A stretch of DNA of 29,027 nucleotides from a virus. The notes beneath the pieces are model-generated. The model did no database searches, was not told where the DNA came from, and saw nothing but the letters and a program-made list of their open reading frames with translations. Location of the stretch: the IMG/VR virus record IMGVR_UViG_3300033144_000447, positions 1 through 29,027 of that record, one strand, 5' to 3'. This document shows, piece by piece, positions 20,937 to 29,027 of the stretch. The number at the start of each line of letters is the position of its first letter. Within the stretch, counting starts at the first letter, position 1. A program made the position numbers and the translations under genes.

Positions 20937-23900
20937 GATGAAAGATTACTTCCACCTGGTGAGTATGTAGATGCTTTGAACGTAAGGTTAGGCTCTACTG
21001 AAGATACAGAGATAGGTTCTGTAGAAAATTCAAAAGGAAATTTATTAATAGCTGAATTAAGTTATGACGGTGTTCTTTTAAATCCTACTAGTACAAAATG
21101 CATAGGGTCAATTGAGGATAGCGCTAATAATACTTTATATTGGTTTGTTCACGATTCAGCTAACGCACAATCTGCAACTGGTAAAGTTGATATGATTGTT
21201 TCATTTAATGTTATTAATAATAACTTAATATATCATGTAATATCTACAAGCGTATTAAACTTTAATCCTACTTACTTAATTAATGGTGTAAACATTATAG
21301 ATAATTTATTGTTTTTTACAGACAATATTAATCCTCCTAGATGTATTAATGTAGATAGATCTTATCTTCCTCCAACAGCATTAGATGTGGATCAAATTAC
21401 TGCAGCAGAATTAAATGTTATAAAAGCGCCACCAATGTCAGCGCCTACAATTAACTTATTACAATCCGGTCAAGAAGAAAATTTTTTACAAAAAAACATT
21501 GTAAGTTTTGCTTATAGATACAGGTATCTAGATGATGAATATTCTGCTATATCTCAATTTAGTGACATCGCATTTGTGCCAAGTTTTTTTAATTTAAACA
21601 CTAGTGATTTATCTAACAGCGGTATGGAAAATGCTTTTAACACAGCTGAAATCACATTTAATACAGGTAGTAAATTAGTAAAAGAAATTGATTTATTATT
21701 TAAATATGCTAATCAACCGGGTGTTTATGTAGTAGAACAATTTAATAAAGGAATACTAGGATGGTCTAACAACATTAATAGAACTGAAGTATTTAGACAT
21801 AATCAAATATATACCTCTTTAAGCGATAACCAATTAACTAGATTATTTGACAACGTACCAAGAACAGCTAAGTCTCAAACTGTAATGGCTAATAGATTGA
21901 TGTATGGTAACTATATAGACGGTTACAATGTAAACAATCAATTAAATTATACAATTTCTCAACAAAGCGAGGTAATAAACTTGCAAGAATTCAGTAGTGT
22001 ATTGTCAAGTGGTGCATACACAATAGATGTAAGTAAAACAATTAGTAACTCAGTAGCTACTTTTGATTATTCTAATATTGACAATGCAGATTCTTTAAAA
22101 CGAGATACTCAAATAGGCTTTGAGTTTTCTTTTAGATCAGTTGATTTTGATGCGCCAGGTGGAGGTGCCCCTCCTGGAACTCCAGATCAAGCTACAACAT
22201 CAATAACTTTTACTATAACTCTAAATCAAGATTATAATAGTATATATGATTTGTTTAGTGGGACATTTTTAACTCAGCAAATAGGCCCAGGTGTATCAGG
22301 TCCTTTTAATACTAATAATCCTTGTAATGAAACTACATTTACTGATATTTTAAATTGCGCTATAACAGATCAAACACCAAACCTACACACTTATTCAGGA
22401 ATAGATAATAGAGATGAACCTATAAAAATCACTACTAATCCTGGTAGTTCTTTAGTAAGTTTTCAGTTAGTGGCTGCAGAATTTGATGACCCCGCTGTAG
22501 CTCCAAATCCAGACATGTATGGATACTATGAATTTACATTAGCTCAGTCAGACTATTCATCTAATGGAAATAGAAAAAGTTTACACAGTAACAGAAACTA
22601 TGATGTGGGTATTGTGTATATGGATGAGTATTTAAGAAGCACAACAGCATTGACCTCTAGGAGTAATACTATATACATACCTCCTGTAAGTTCTATCACT
22701 GCTAACAATTTAATGGTAACTATACCTACTACAATGATACCTCCGCCTTGGGCAAGCAAATATAAATTTGTTATTAAAAGAGCTGAAGATACATATGAAA
22801 CTATTTATTCAGTGATTTCATTTGATGATGACTCTACAAATTCAGTATGGATTCGACTTGAAGGAGATAATCAAGTAAAATCAAAAAAAGGAGATACTTT
22901 AATTGTTAAGGCTGACATAAGCGGGCCTTTGAATACAATAGTAAAAACTAAGGTTTTAGCTATTGAATCAAAAGGAAACAATTTCTTGACCCCCGAAGCT
23001 TCACAAGGAATTGGAAGTGGCGAACCGTTTATTGCAGAACCTGCGGGACTATACATGAACCTTAAACCTCAAGGATTTACAATTACTGATGATGTAAATG
23101 GATTTTTTGATAGCGGTCAAGAAGGAGGTAGAAGTGGTAAGCGTGGGGCTCCTGCTGCAGATGTAGGAATACCTTGCTATAACACAGTAATAAATCCAAC
23201 TTCTGGTGTTATAGAGTATGAAAATATAAGTATCCCAGAAGGTTCTTTAGTTAATTTTGCAATACGATTTAATAGAAACGCCAGTGATGGTGGATTTTTA
23301 GTAGGAAGTTCAACACAAAAAACATACGTATACAATAGAACAGTGGTCGCTTCTCAAGACTACAACACTCTTTATGAATTTGTTAATGGAGAAGGAATTG
23401 ATTTTACTGAAGGTGTGGCATCTGGTACAGGTACCCAACCTACAAATGCATACTCTTCATCAATAGGAGATTTAGCTACTTTTCTATCTTATTATCCTAT
23501 AACTGGAGTAAACACATATAGGTTTTATACAAATGGTTCAGGAACACCTGTTACAGGACCTCAATTGCCTGCTGTATCTGGATCACAACTTACATTAGGA
23601 TTAATTAGTGGTACTGGAGGTGATAGTGGGCAAAGAACTAGAGTAGAAGGTCAAATAACAATTAATATTGGTAGTGCATCTTTAATACTAGAAACAGAAC
23701 CATTAAATGCGGACTTAGATATATACTATGAAAACGATGAAGCGTTTGATATAACAGGAGGTTTTCATCAATCAGGTAATAAATCAGGAGACCAAAATCA
23801 AACTGGTTCGCAAGTTGGATTAGTAAACTTAGGATTCTTTGATTGTTTTTCTTTTGGTAATGGAGTTGAAAGTTATAAATACCTAGACGATTTAGATGGA

Positions 23901-25823
23901 TCTAGTTTTAATTTAGGGCAAAGAACAACTTCTGTATCTGAAGAAGATTACAAAGAAGCAAATAGATATGCAGGTGTAACTTATAGTGGAATATACAATG
24001 CAGATACCAATATAAATAGATTTAATGAATTTAATTTAAGTGATGGTAACTTTAAAGATTTAGAAAAATCTTTTGGTGACATAAATATATTACATTCTTT
24101 TGAAACAAACTTATTAGTATTGCAAGAAAACAAAATATCAAATGTGCTTTTAAGTAAACAAGCATTACAAGCCGCTGAAGGATCAGGTGTGGTTACAACT
24201 TCTACTGCAGTATTAGGTACTCAAATAGCTAGAATAGAAGAATATGGTATAAGCAATAATCCAGAAAGTTTTTCTGCATACGGAGATAGTAGATATTTTA
24301 CCGATACTAATAGAGGAGCTGTAATTCAATTAAAAGGTACAGGTGGGGTTAGTGATAAATTAACACTTATTTCTGAATTAGGAATGAGAAGTTATTTTAG
24401 AGATAATTTTATAACTTACCCTGACACACAAAACATAGGGGCTTTTGATCCTTATATGAATGAATACGTTTTAAGTTCAAATACAATAGGACTTCCAAAC
24501 GCATATGAATCTAACACAGAAATACCTGTGCAATGTGGCGCTACATTTGGCCCTTACAATTATAATGATCCTATTATATATAACGTAGATTTAGGAGAAG
24601 CACAAGGAAATGTAGTCGTGAGTTATGCAATTACAGGAACTGTATCTATCGATTATGAATGGAGTTCTACTACTGGCAATATTCCAATTGCTACTGGAGC
24701 AGGCACTTTTAATTTTAACAAAAATACAGCCAATCCTACTAATTTAAAAATTACAGTAACCCCAATAGGTTCATACACAGCTAAGTTTAAAGTTAATTGT
24801 CCTACTGTAAATAATTTAACTATAGTAAATGTGTCTCTAGGGTCAGTGTCAGATGATGGGTTGTTTATACATGATGAGTTTTATTGGAGTGATGGAACAA
24901 CCACTAGTCCAGTAGAAAGTGCACAAACATCTTTTAGCTTTACTCCGTTTGATACTAATAGATTAGCTAGGTATACTAGCATAACAGGGGTTGAGTCTGA
25001 AGGATTGTTTCCAGCTAGTGGTTCTACAGTATATATGGCATCAAACAAAATAGATTTTGATACTTTAGTCTTTAGTCCATCTGCAGGATACTCCGGAGCT
25101 ATTCCGTCAGCAGCAGATAAGTTTTCGTTTTTAGTATCAAATACACTATACACTTCATCTCAAACTGATATCAATGCATTAGCAGCAGCAGCTACAGATA
25201 TAACTACTGTGACTAATCCATCAACAGGATACTATGAAGCAAACTTTACATACAATAATCCGACTAATCAAACGTATTTGTATTTAATATACAATTATGC
25301 AGGTGTGGCTCCTATTACATTAGAATATGGAACAACAGCAAATAACGCTTGTTGCTTAGGAACATCAGCTCCATATTATTTAAACACATCTAGCTTTACT
25401 ACAGCCACGTCTGTTTATACCGACGCTAATCTGACAACTTTAGCTACAGATGGATTTTATAAAGATGTTTCTGGAAATGTAAGAGAACAATCAAGTGGAA
25501 TATTAACAGCAACAGCAGCATGTGTTACTTGTAATTATATTTACATAACTGGTGTTAGACCAAGTACTACAGATTTATGTACAACTAATTATATTATGTC
25601 TCAGCCAGCACAAACTACAAATAACCATGCATTTGCAAGTATAGTTCCGGGAGATGTATTGAGTGTTCTACCTGCAGGTTTACCAGGCTTTATAGCATAT
25701 AGTGCAGTTCAAAATGAAGATACAGCAACGGGTACAACATATAGAATTGCAGAAGTAAATGCTAGTGGAGAAGTAATAACATTATATTTTGGAGGAACAG
25801 GGACATGTGGATCCCCACTATAA
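20922..25823 (+). CDS. Tail hub / DNA stabilization protein (P22 gp10-like, crAss-like type)
   Basis: This 1633-residue protein opens MNKSVDERLLPPGEYVDALN with RLGSTEDTEIGS, the hallmark start of the 'stabilization protein' of crAss-like and Cellulophaga podoviruses, linked to P22 gp10. Other family landmarks are AKSQTVMANRLMYGNYIDGY (about 316-335) and the segment about 1053-1136 with FETNLLVLQENKISNVLL, EYGISNNPESFSAYGD and SRYFTD. The last 160 residues (about 1474-1633) are a Cys-bearing beta module (NACCLG ... ACVTCNY). It seals the neck and forms the tail hub or muzzle. Codons for NDIKGR precede the ATG in frame, but no usual start codon lies upstream before a stop at 20874, so I keep ATG 20922. 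The normal C-terminal part of the family seems to be encoded separately downstream. Confidence 0.8.
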   Translation: MNKSVDERLLPPGEYVDALNVRLGSTEDTEIGSVENSKGNLLIAELSYDGVLLNPTSTKCIGSIEDSANNTLYWFVHDSANAQSATGKVDMIVSFNVINNNLIYHVISTSVLNFNPTYLINGVNIIDNLLFFTDNINPPRCINVDRSYLPPTALDVDQITAAELNVIKAPPMSAPTINLLQSGQEENFLQKNIVSFAYRYRYLDDEYSAISQFSDIAFVPSFFNLNTSDLSNSGMENAFNTAEITFNTGSKLVKEIDLLFKYANQPGVYVVEQFNKGILGWSNNINRTEVFRHNQIYTSLSDNQLTRLFDNVPRTAKSQTVMANRLMYGNYIDGYNVNNQLNYTISQQSEVINLQEFSSVLSSGAYTIDVSKTISNSVATFDYSNIDNADSLKRDTQIGFEFSFRSVDFDAPGGGAPPGTPDQATTSITFTITLNQDYNSIYDLFSGTFLTQQIGPGVSGPFNTNNPCNETTFTDILNCAITDQTPNLHTYSGIDNRDEPIKITTNPGSSLVSFQLVAAEFDDPAVAPNPDMYGYYEFTLAQSDYSSNGNRKSLHSNRNYDVGIVYMDEYLRSTTALTSRSNTIYIPPVSSITANNLMVTIPTTMIPPPWASKYKFVIKRAEDTYETIYSVISFDDDSTNSVWIRLEGDNQVKSKKGDTLIVKADISGPLNTIVKTKVLAIESKGNNFLTPEASQGIGSGEPFIAEPAGLYMNLKPQGFTITDDVNGFFDSGQEGGRSGKRGAPAADVGIPCYNTVINPTSGVIEYENISIPEGSLVNFAIRFNRNASDGGFLVGSSTQKTYVYNRTVVASQDYNTLYEFVNGEGIDFTEGVASGTGTQPTNAYSSSIGDLATFLSYYPITGVNTYRFYTNGSGTPVTGPQLPAVSGSQLTLGLISGTGGDSGQRTRVEGQITINIGSASLILETEPLNADLDIYYENDEAFDITGGFHQSGNKSGDQNQTGSQVGLVNLGFFDCFSFGNGVESYKYLDDLDGSSFNLGQRTTSVSEEDYKEANRYAGVTYSGIYNADTNINRFNEFNLSDGNFKDLEKSFGDINILHSFETNLLVLQENKISNVLLSKQALQAAEGSGVVTTSTAVLGTQIARIEEYGISNNPESFSAYGDSRYFTDTNRGAVIQLKGTGGVSDKLTLISELGMRSYFRDNFITYPDTQNIGAFDPYMNEYVLSSNTIGLPNAYESNTEIPVQCGATFGPYNYNDPIIYNVDLGEAQGNVVVSYAITGTVSIDYEWSSTTGNIPIATGAGTFNFNKNTANPTNLKITVTPIGSYTAKFKVNCPTVNNLTIVNVSLGSVSDDGLFIHDEFYWSDGTTTSPVESAQTSFSFTPFDTNRLARYTSITGVESEGLFPASGSTVYMASNKIDFDTLVFSPSAGYSGAIPSAADKFSFLVSNTLYTSSQTDINALAAAATDITTVTNPSTGYYEANFTYNNPTNQTYLYLIYNYAGVAPITLEYGTTANNACCLGTSAPYYLNTSSFTTATSVYTDANLTTLATDGFYKDVSGNVREQSSGILTATAACVTCNYIYITGVRPSTTDLCTTNYIMSQPAQTTNNHAFASIVPGDVLSVLPAGLPGFIAYSAVQNEDTATGTTYRIAEVNASGEVITLYFGGTGTCGSPL

Positions 25824-25832
25824 AATAAAAAT

Positions 25833-26582
25833 ATGGCAGCAGTAACATTAACATATAGCGAAACTTCAAAAGGATGGCCATCATTCTATTCATTTATCCC
25901 TGAAAAAATGATTGGCATGAATAATTATTTTTATTCATTTAAAGGTGGTAAATTATATAGACATAATGCTAATACCACGAGAAACGAATATTATGGTGTG
26001 AGATATAATTCTACTATATCTACTATATTTAATACAAAACCTTTAGAAGTAAAATTATTTAAAACAATATCATTGGAGTCTGATAGCGCATGGTCGGCAA
26101 CATATAATTCTGATATGCATAATCCAGGGGGTAGTTTACTTTCTTCTTACTTTGTTCAAAAAGAAACAGATTGGTTTTCTTTTTTAAGAGCAGATGAAAA
26201 TACTGTTAATTTTAATTTAAGGTCAGCAAACGGAATAGGAGATGTTGTGTCTGTAAATTCAGGTAATCCAGCTTTAGTTTTATTAACGTTTAATGTTCCT
26301 GTTGGTTCAATTATATCTAACGGAGATGTAGTTTATTTTGGAAACACCCCTAGTTTAGGTGGTACTGTTGTGTCTCACACCTCAAATACAATAACTATTG
26401 ATACTACTATTGCGGGTGGAGCTATACCAACTGTAACCTCATTCATCTGTTATATTAAAAATAGTGTAGCAGAATCACATGGAGTTAGAGGTCATTATTT
26501 AGAATTTACACTTACCAATTCAGATACTACAGCAACAGAACTATTTGCTGTCAAAAGCAGTATGTTTAAAAGTTACCCTTAA
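25833..26582 (+). CDS. Hub-associated protein; separate copy of the usual hub C-terminal module
   Basis: This 249-residue protein has SETSKGWPSFYSFIPEKMIG, then NNYFYSFKGGKLYRHN and TTRNEYYGVRYNSTISTIFN. In crAss-like stabilization proteins the pattern KGW-x-SFY ... NN-x-FYSFK-x-G-x-LY-x-HN is normally found near the C-terminus of the single large chain; this is from memory of the family. Here it follows a stop and a new start 9 nt downstream, with the leader AAAATAAAAATATGG. The C-terminal half (about 130-249) is all beta. It probably assembles with the hub as a second subunit. No frameshift can simply restore fusion, because the hub ends in its own complete module. Confidence 0.6.
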   Translation: MAAVTLTYSETSKGWPSFYSFIPEKMIGMNNYFYSFKGGKLYRHNANTTRNEYYGVRYNSTISTIFNTKPLEVKLFKTISLESDSAWSATYNSDMHNPGGSLLSSYFVQKETDWFSFLRADENTVNFNLRSANGIGDVVSVNSGNPALVLLTFNVPVGSIISNGDVVYFGNTPSLGGTVVSHTSNTITIDTTIAGGAIPTVTSFICYIKNSVAESHGVRGHYLEFTLTNSDTTATELFAVKSSMFKSYP

Positions 26583-26588
26583 AATTTG

Positions 26589-26596
26589 TATCTTTG
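26589..26596 (+). promoter_or_regulatory. Bacteroidetes -7 promoter element TATCTTTG
   Basis: TATCTTTG begins 6 nt after the preceding stop codon and 33 nt before the ATG at 26622, in a short AT-rich gap. Same octamer as at 598, 5093 and 19017. It probably serves the two internal-protein genes. Confidence 0.6.
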
Positions 26597-26621
26597 TTGT
26601 TAATATTTTAAATTTACACAT

Positions 26622-27398
26622 ATGGCAGGATTAACAGCAGGTAGTATTGCAGGATTAGCTGGATCAGCACTAGGCCTAATAGGAAGTTTATCTCAGGCTA
26701 CCGCAGCTAGAAGAGCTACAGAAAGAGCTAGCGAAGAAGCAGCGATAGCAATCGCACAAGCAAGAGACAATATTAGTAGAATACCTGATTTAGAATTAGG
26801 TATACCAACTATTGCAATGGAACAAATTCAGAAAGATGCTTTAAGAAATCGAAAGCAATTATTAGATGCTGTAAGAGGATCAGGTCAAAGAAGTGTTTTA
26901 GGAGCAGTTCCTGTAGTAGGAGAGCAAATATTAACACAAGAAGAAAAAAATAGAGGTGTGTTAGAAAAAGAATTACTTGCTCGTGATAAAGCTATCATTC
27001 AAGCTGAACAAAAACAACAAGATTTAGAACTTCAAATGTTAACAGCATCTGGGTCAGCTGCGCAAAAAAGAGCGGCAGCAGGAGCAACAACTCAAGCATT
27101 AGCCATGGGAGCAGCAGGTAGATCTGCGGCGTCTTTAGGCGGGGAGATATTAGAGCAGTCTGATTTATTTGGAGGAGAAAAAAGAAGATTTAACAGAGCA
27201 ATAGATGCACAAATACAAGCTCAACCAGATTTACTTTCAGAAAACTTTGACAGAGAGGGGTTTGTAGATTATTTAAATACACGTTCAGAATCAACAGAAG
27301 AACTAACTGACTTATTAAACGATCCTGAAAATAATTTAATGCGAGAGTATCTAACATCTGGAGAAGTAGTTACAGAAACATCAGGTGAAATATCATAG
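26622..27398 (+). CDS. Candidate internal virion (DNA ejection) protein
   Basis: This 258-residue protein begins with a Gly/Ala/Ser-rich hydrophobic stretch (AGLTAGSIAGLAGSALGLIG). It continues as long Ala/Gln/Glu-rich helices (ATERASEEAAIAIAQARDNI; LEKELLARDKAIIQAEQKQQ) with a second Ala/Gly-rich patch (about 149-176), and ends acidic. Glycine-rich membrane-active N-termini followed by long helices are typical of podovirus ejection proteins such as T7 gp14 or P22 gp7. It sits after the hub genes and 1 nt before the next large gene, as expected for the ejectosome set. Role inferred. Confidence 0.55.
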   Translation: MAGLTAGSIAGLAGSALGLIGSLSQATAARRATERASEEAAIAIAQARDNISRIPDLELGIPTIAMEQIQKDALRNRKQLLDAVRGSGQRSVLGAVPVVGEQILTQEEKNRGVLEKELLARDKAIIQAEQKQQDLELQMLTASGSAAQKRAAAGATTQALAMGAAGRSAASLGGEILEQSDLFGGEKRRFNRAIDAQIQAQPDLLSENFDREGFVDYLNTRSESTEELTDLLNDPENNLMREYLTSGEVVTETSGEIS

Positions 27399-27399
27399 T

Positions 27400-29027
27400 A
27401 TGGCAAAAAGTAATAACCAAAGTAGTAATAGATTCTCAGGAATGTTTGATTCTGGAGAAGGTTTTGTGCCAGTTGATTGGTCAAAAATAACAGGTGATAT
27501 TGTTCAGCAAATACAGACAGTAGACGAAGAAAGACAAAAACAACGTGGTGAAATACAAACAAAAACCGACGAGCTACTAACTGATTTAAGAGACTATCAA
27601 GCAGGAGGCAACAATACTTTTAATGGATATGTGTTAGATGGATCTACACAAGTCAAAGATTATATGCTAATGCAAAACAAATTGCTTAAGCAAGGAAAGC
27701 TAGATCCTAATTCTTACACTAGAAGTCAACAGCTACTTCAAGATGACTGGAATTCATTTCAAACAGCAGCTGATACTTTTAATGCAGATTACGCTGCAGC
27801 ACTAGAAGCTGTAAGTGCAGGGGATAGTTCTAAACTAGCATTACTTAGTTTTGATGGAATGCAAAAAGCGACTGACATTCAAAATAGTAGGTTAGTAATT
27901 AATACAGATGGTAGACTATACTCACAAACTGAAGATGGTACTTTGGTAGGATTCACTAACATGAATGCTAGACAAAAAGATTTACCTAAAAATTACAATA
28001 TAATAGAAGGAGCTAAAGGTTTTTCGTCAACTTTAGGAAAATATAAAAAAGCCTATCCAAAAATGACTATTGAAGACATTACCAAGCAACCGGATTTTGA
28101 AAAAGCTAGAGATACTTATATTGAAGGAGTTTTAAATCAGGGTACTGGTAGAGACTTCTTAAGTATTGAATTAACTCAAAATCCTGATGAGGTAAATGAA
28201 AATACAATTCTTGTAAAGCATGACGGAAACGGTATGTTACAACCAGATAAAGAGTCTCTAGAAAAACATAGAGAGCGTGCCAAAGAAATAATGCAAAAAG
28301 CGATTAGTGTACAGCTTGACATGATTCAATCACCAGGTGGTACGGTATCCGACAGCTTAACATTATACAATCAAAAAAGAGGTGATGAAATAAAAGGCGG
28401 AGGAGATGTATTTGCGTTAGTTGCAGATTTACAATCACCAGATGCTAATACAGTTCAGTCAGCAGCTACAAAATTACAAAATCAATTTAGTGACATAACT
28501 AGAATTCAACATCTGAGAGATGATGCAGGTAGAAACATAGGTATGCAAATATATACCAATACATCTGCAAAACCTGTTCCAGTTCAGTTTAAAGATCCAA
28601 AGGGTAATGTAAAAACTAAAAGCCAAATAACCGCAGAATTATTTCCTATATTTAATGGTGGCGAATTAACCACTCAACAATTTTCAGATATTAAATCTGG
28701 ATATTTAAGTGGACTTACAGAAGAGCAAAGAGCTACATTCAATTCAATGTATAACACTCCTTTTATTAATGATACAGAAACTTTTGGTTTAGATTTAAGT
28801 AAACCTACGGTTATTGATCAAACAAATATAATTAATAAGGAGTTAAAAGATTCTGCAGAACAACAGACAAAAGATATTCGAGAGATACAAGATAAGGAAA
28901 ATTTAAGTAAATTGGAAAAGAAGAGACAAATAAAAGAATTAACTAAACAATATCAACAACAATTAGGAAATTCTCTTTCGTTTACTAATAAGGCAGGAGA
29001 GACTGAATCATTAAGGCTTGAGCAAGA
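27400..29027 (+). CDS. Large internal virion / cargo-like protein (partial, 5' part)
   Basis: ATG 27400 lies one base after the previous stop and opens a frame that stays open to the window edge: 542 complete codons with no stop. The N-terminus has SGMFDSGEGFVPVDWSKITG, then a Gln/Glu-rich helix (VQQIQTVDEERQKQRGEIQT). Next comes a mixed region with MNARQKDLPKNYNIIEGAKG and VYTIEG-like repeats of short helices. The end becomes coiled-coil (KDIREIQDKENLSKLEKKRQ). There is no signal peptide or TM segment so far. Size and place after the ejection-protein candidate suggest a large internal (cargo) protein that enters the cell with DNA. No enzyme motif is visible in this part. Confidence 0.6.
   Translation, partial: MAKSNNQSSNRFSGMFDSGEGFVPVDWSKITGDIVQQIQTVDEERQKQRGEIQTKTDELLTDLRDYQAGGNNTFNGYVLDGSTQVKDYMLMQNKLLKQGKLDPNSYTRSQQLLQDDWNSFQTAADTFNADYAAALEAVSAGDSSKLALLSFDGMQKATDIQNSRLVINTDGRLYSQTEDGTLVGFTNMNARQKDLPKNYNIIEGAKGFSSTLGKYKKAYPKMTIEDITKQPDFEKARDTYIEGVLNQGTGRDFLSIELTQNPDEVNENTILVKHDGNGMLQPDKESLEKHRERAKEIMQKAISVQLDMIQSPGGTVSDSLTLYNQKRGDEIKGGGDVFALVADLQSPDANTVQSAATKLQNQFSDITRIQHLRDDAGRNIGMQIYTNTSAKPVPVQFKDPKGNVKTKSQITAELFPIFNGGELTTQQFSDIKSGYLSGLTEEQRATFNSMYNTPFINDTETFGLDLSKPTVIDQTNIINKELKDSAEQQTKDIREIQDKENLSKLEKKRQIKELTKQYQQQLGNSLSFTNKAGETESLRLEQ

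Noticed and set aside
27269-27562. 97-codon frame on the - strand
   Set aside because: It spans the junction of two + strand genes whose frames are both open and fit their context.
1-29027. tRNA genes, CRISPR arrays, integrase, attachment sites, insertion sequences
   Set aside because: I looked for cloverleaf-like GC-rich segments, spaced short repeats and recombinase or transposase motifs and saw none. Repeats found are coding repeats in fibre genes.

Overview
This window is a contiguous stretch of a tailed-phage genome. It carries the late (structural, packaging and lysis) region, and every gene I accept reads on the + strand. The DNA is strongly AT-rich. There are no Shine-Dalgarno-like leaders; start codons follow A-rich leaders such as ATTAAATCAAATG. 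Several transcription units begin just after a TAnnTTTG element, the -7 promoter motif of Bacteroidetes. Exported proteins have short Bacteroidetes-style signal peptides. I infer a virulent or uncultured phage of a (probably marine) flavobacterium. The gene set looks podovirus-like: a P22 gp4-like adaptor and a gp10-like hub resembling the 'stabilization protein' of crAss-like and Cellulophaga phages, with no tape measure or contractile sheath gene. No integrase, tRNA, CRISPR array or insertion sequence was seen.

Layout. (1) 1-580: 3' end of a fibre gene with GIGT-x-SP repeats. (2) 611-3948: a tightly packed lysis/envelope cassette holding a two-TM membrane protein, a spanin-like single-TM coiled coil, an exported thioredoxin-fold protein without catalytic cysteines, a predicted outer-membrane beta-barrel, a small membrane protein, an M15 zinc peptidase endolysin and a 3-TM holin. 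(3) 3951-5092: six very small, Lys-rich basic genes; four of them are only 38-52 codons long. (4) 5131-9392: three modular fibre/adhesin genes plus a small coiled-coil gene. They share swapped N- and C-terminal cassettes; one ends in an S74 intramolecular chaperone domain. (5) 9422-10406: two small unknown genes and a tandem GroES-like protein. (6) 10403-15340: candidate small terminase, large terminase and portal. (7) 15351-18149: a 43-codon gene, scaffold-like protein and major capsid protein, closed by a strong intrinsic terminator. (8) 18222-29027: a conserved unknown, two neck/ring proteins, a 1633-residue tail hub, a separate gene for what looks like the usual C-terminal module of that hub, and two candidate internal virion (ejection) proteins. 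The last of these runs off the window.

The genes work together as one assembly and release programme: packaging into a scaffolded head, neck and hub closure, fibres for adsorption, then multi-step envelope disruption. The least explained parts are the basic mini-gene cluster, the exported thioredoxin-fold and beta-barrel pair in the lysis cassette, and a six-codon ORF that joins the adaptor and hub genes through two ATGA junctions. Family assignments come from reading the sequences and recalling family motifs; no database search was run.
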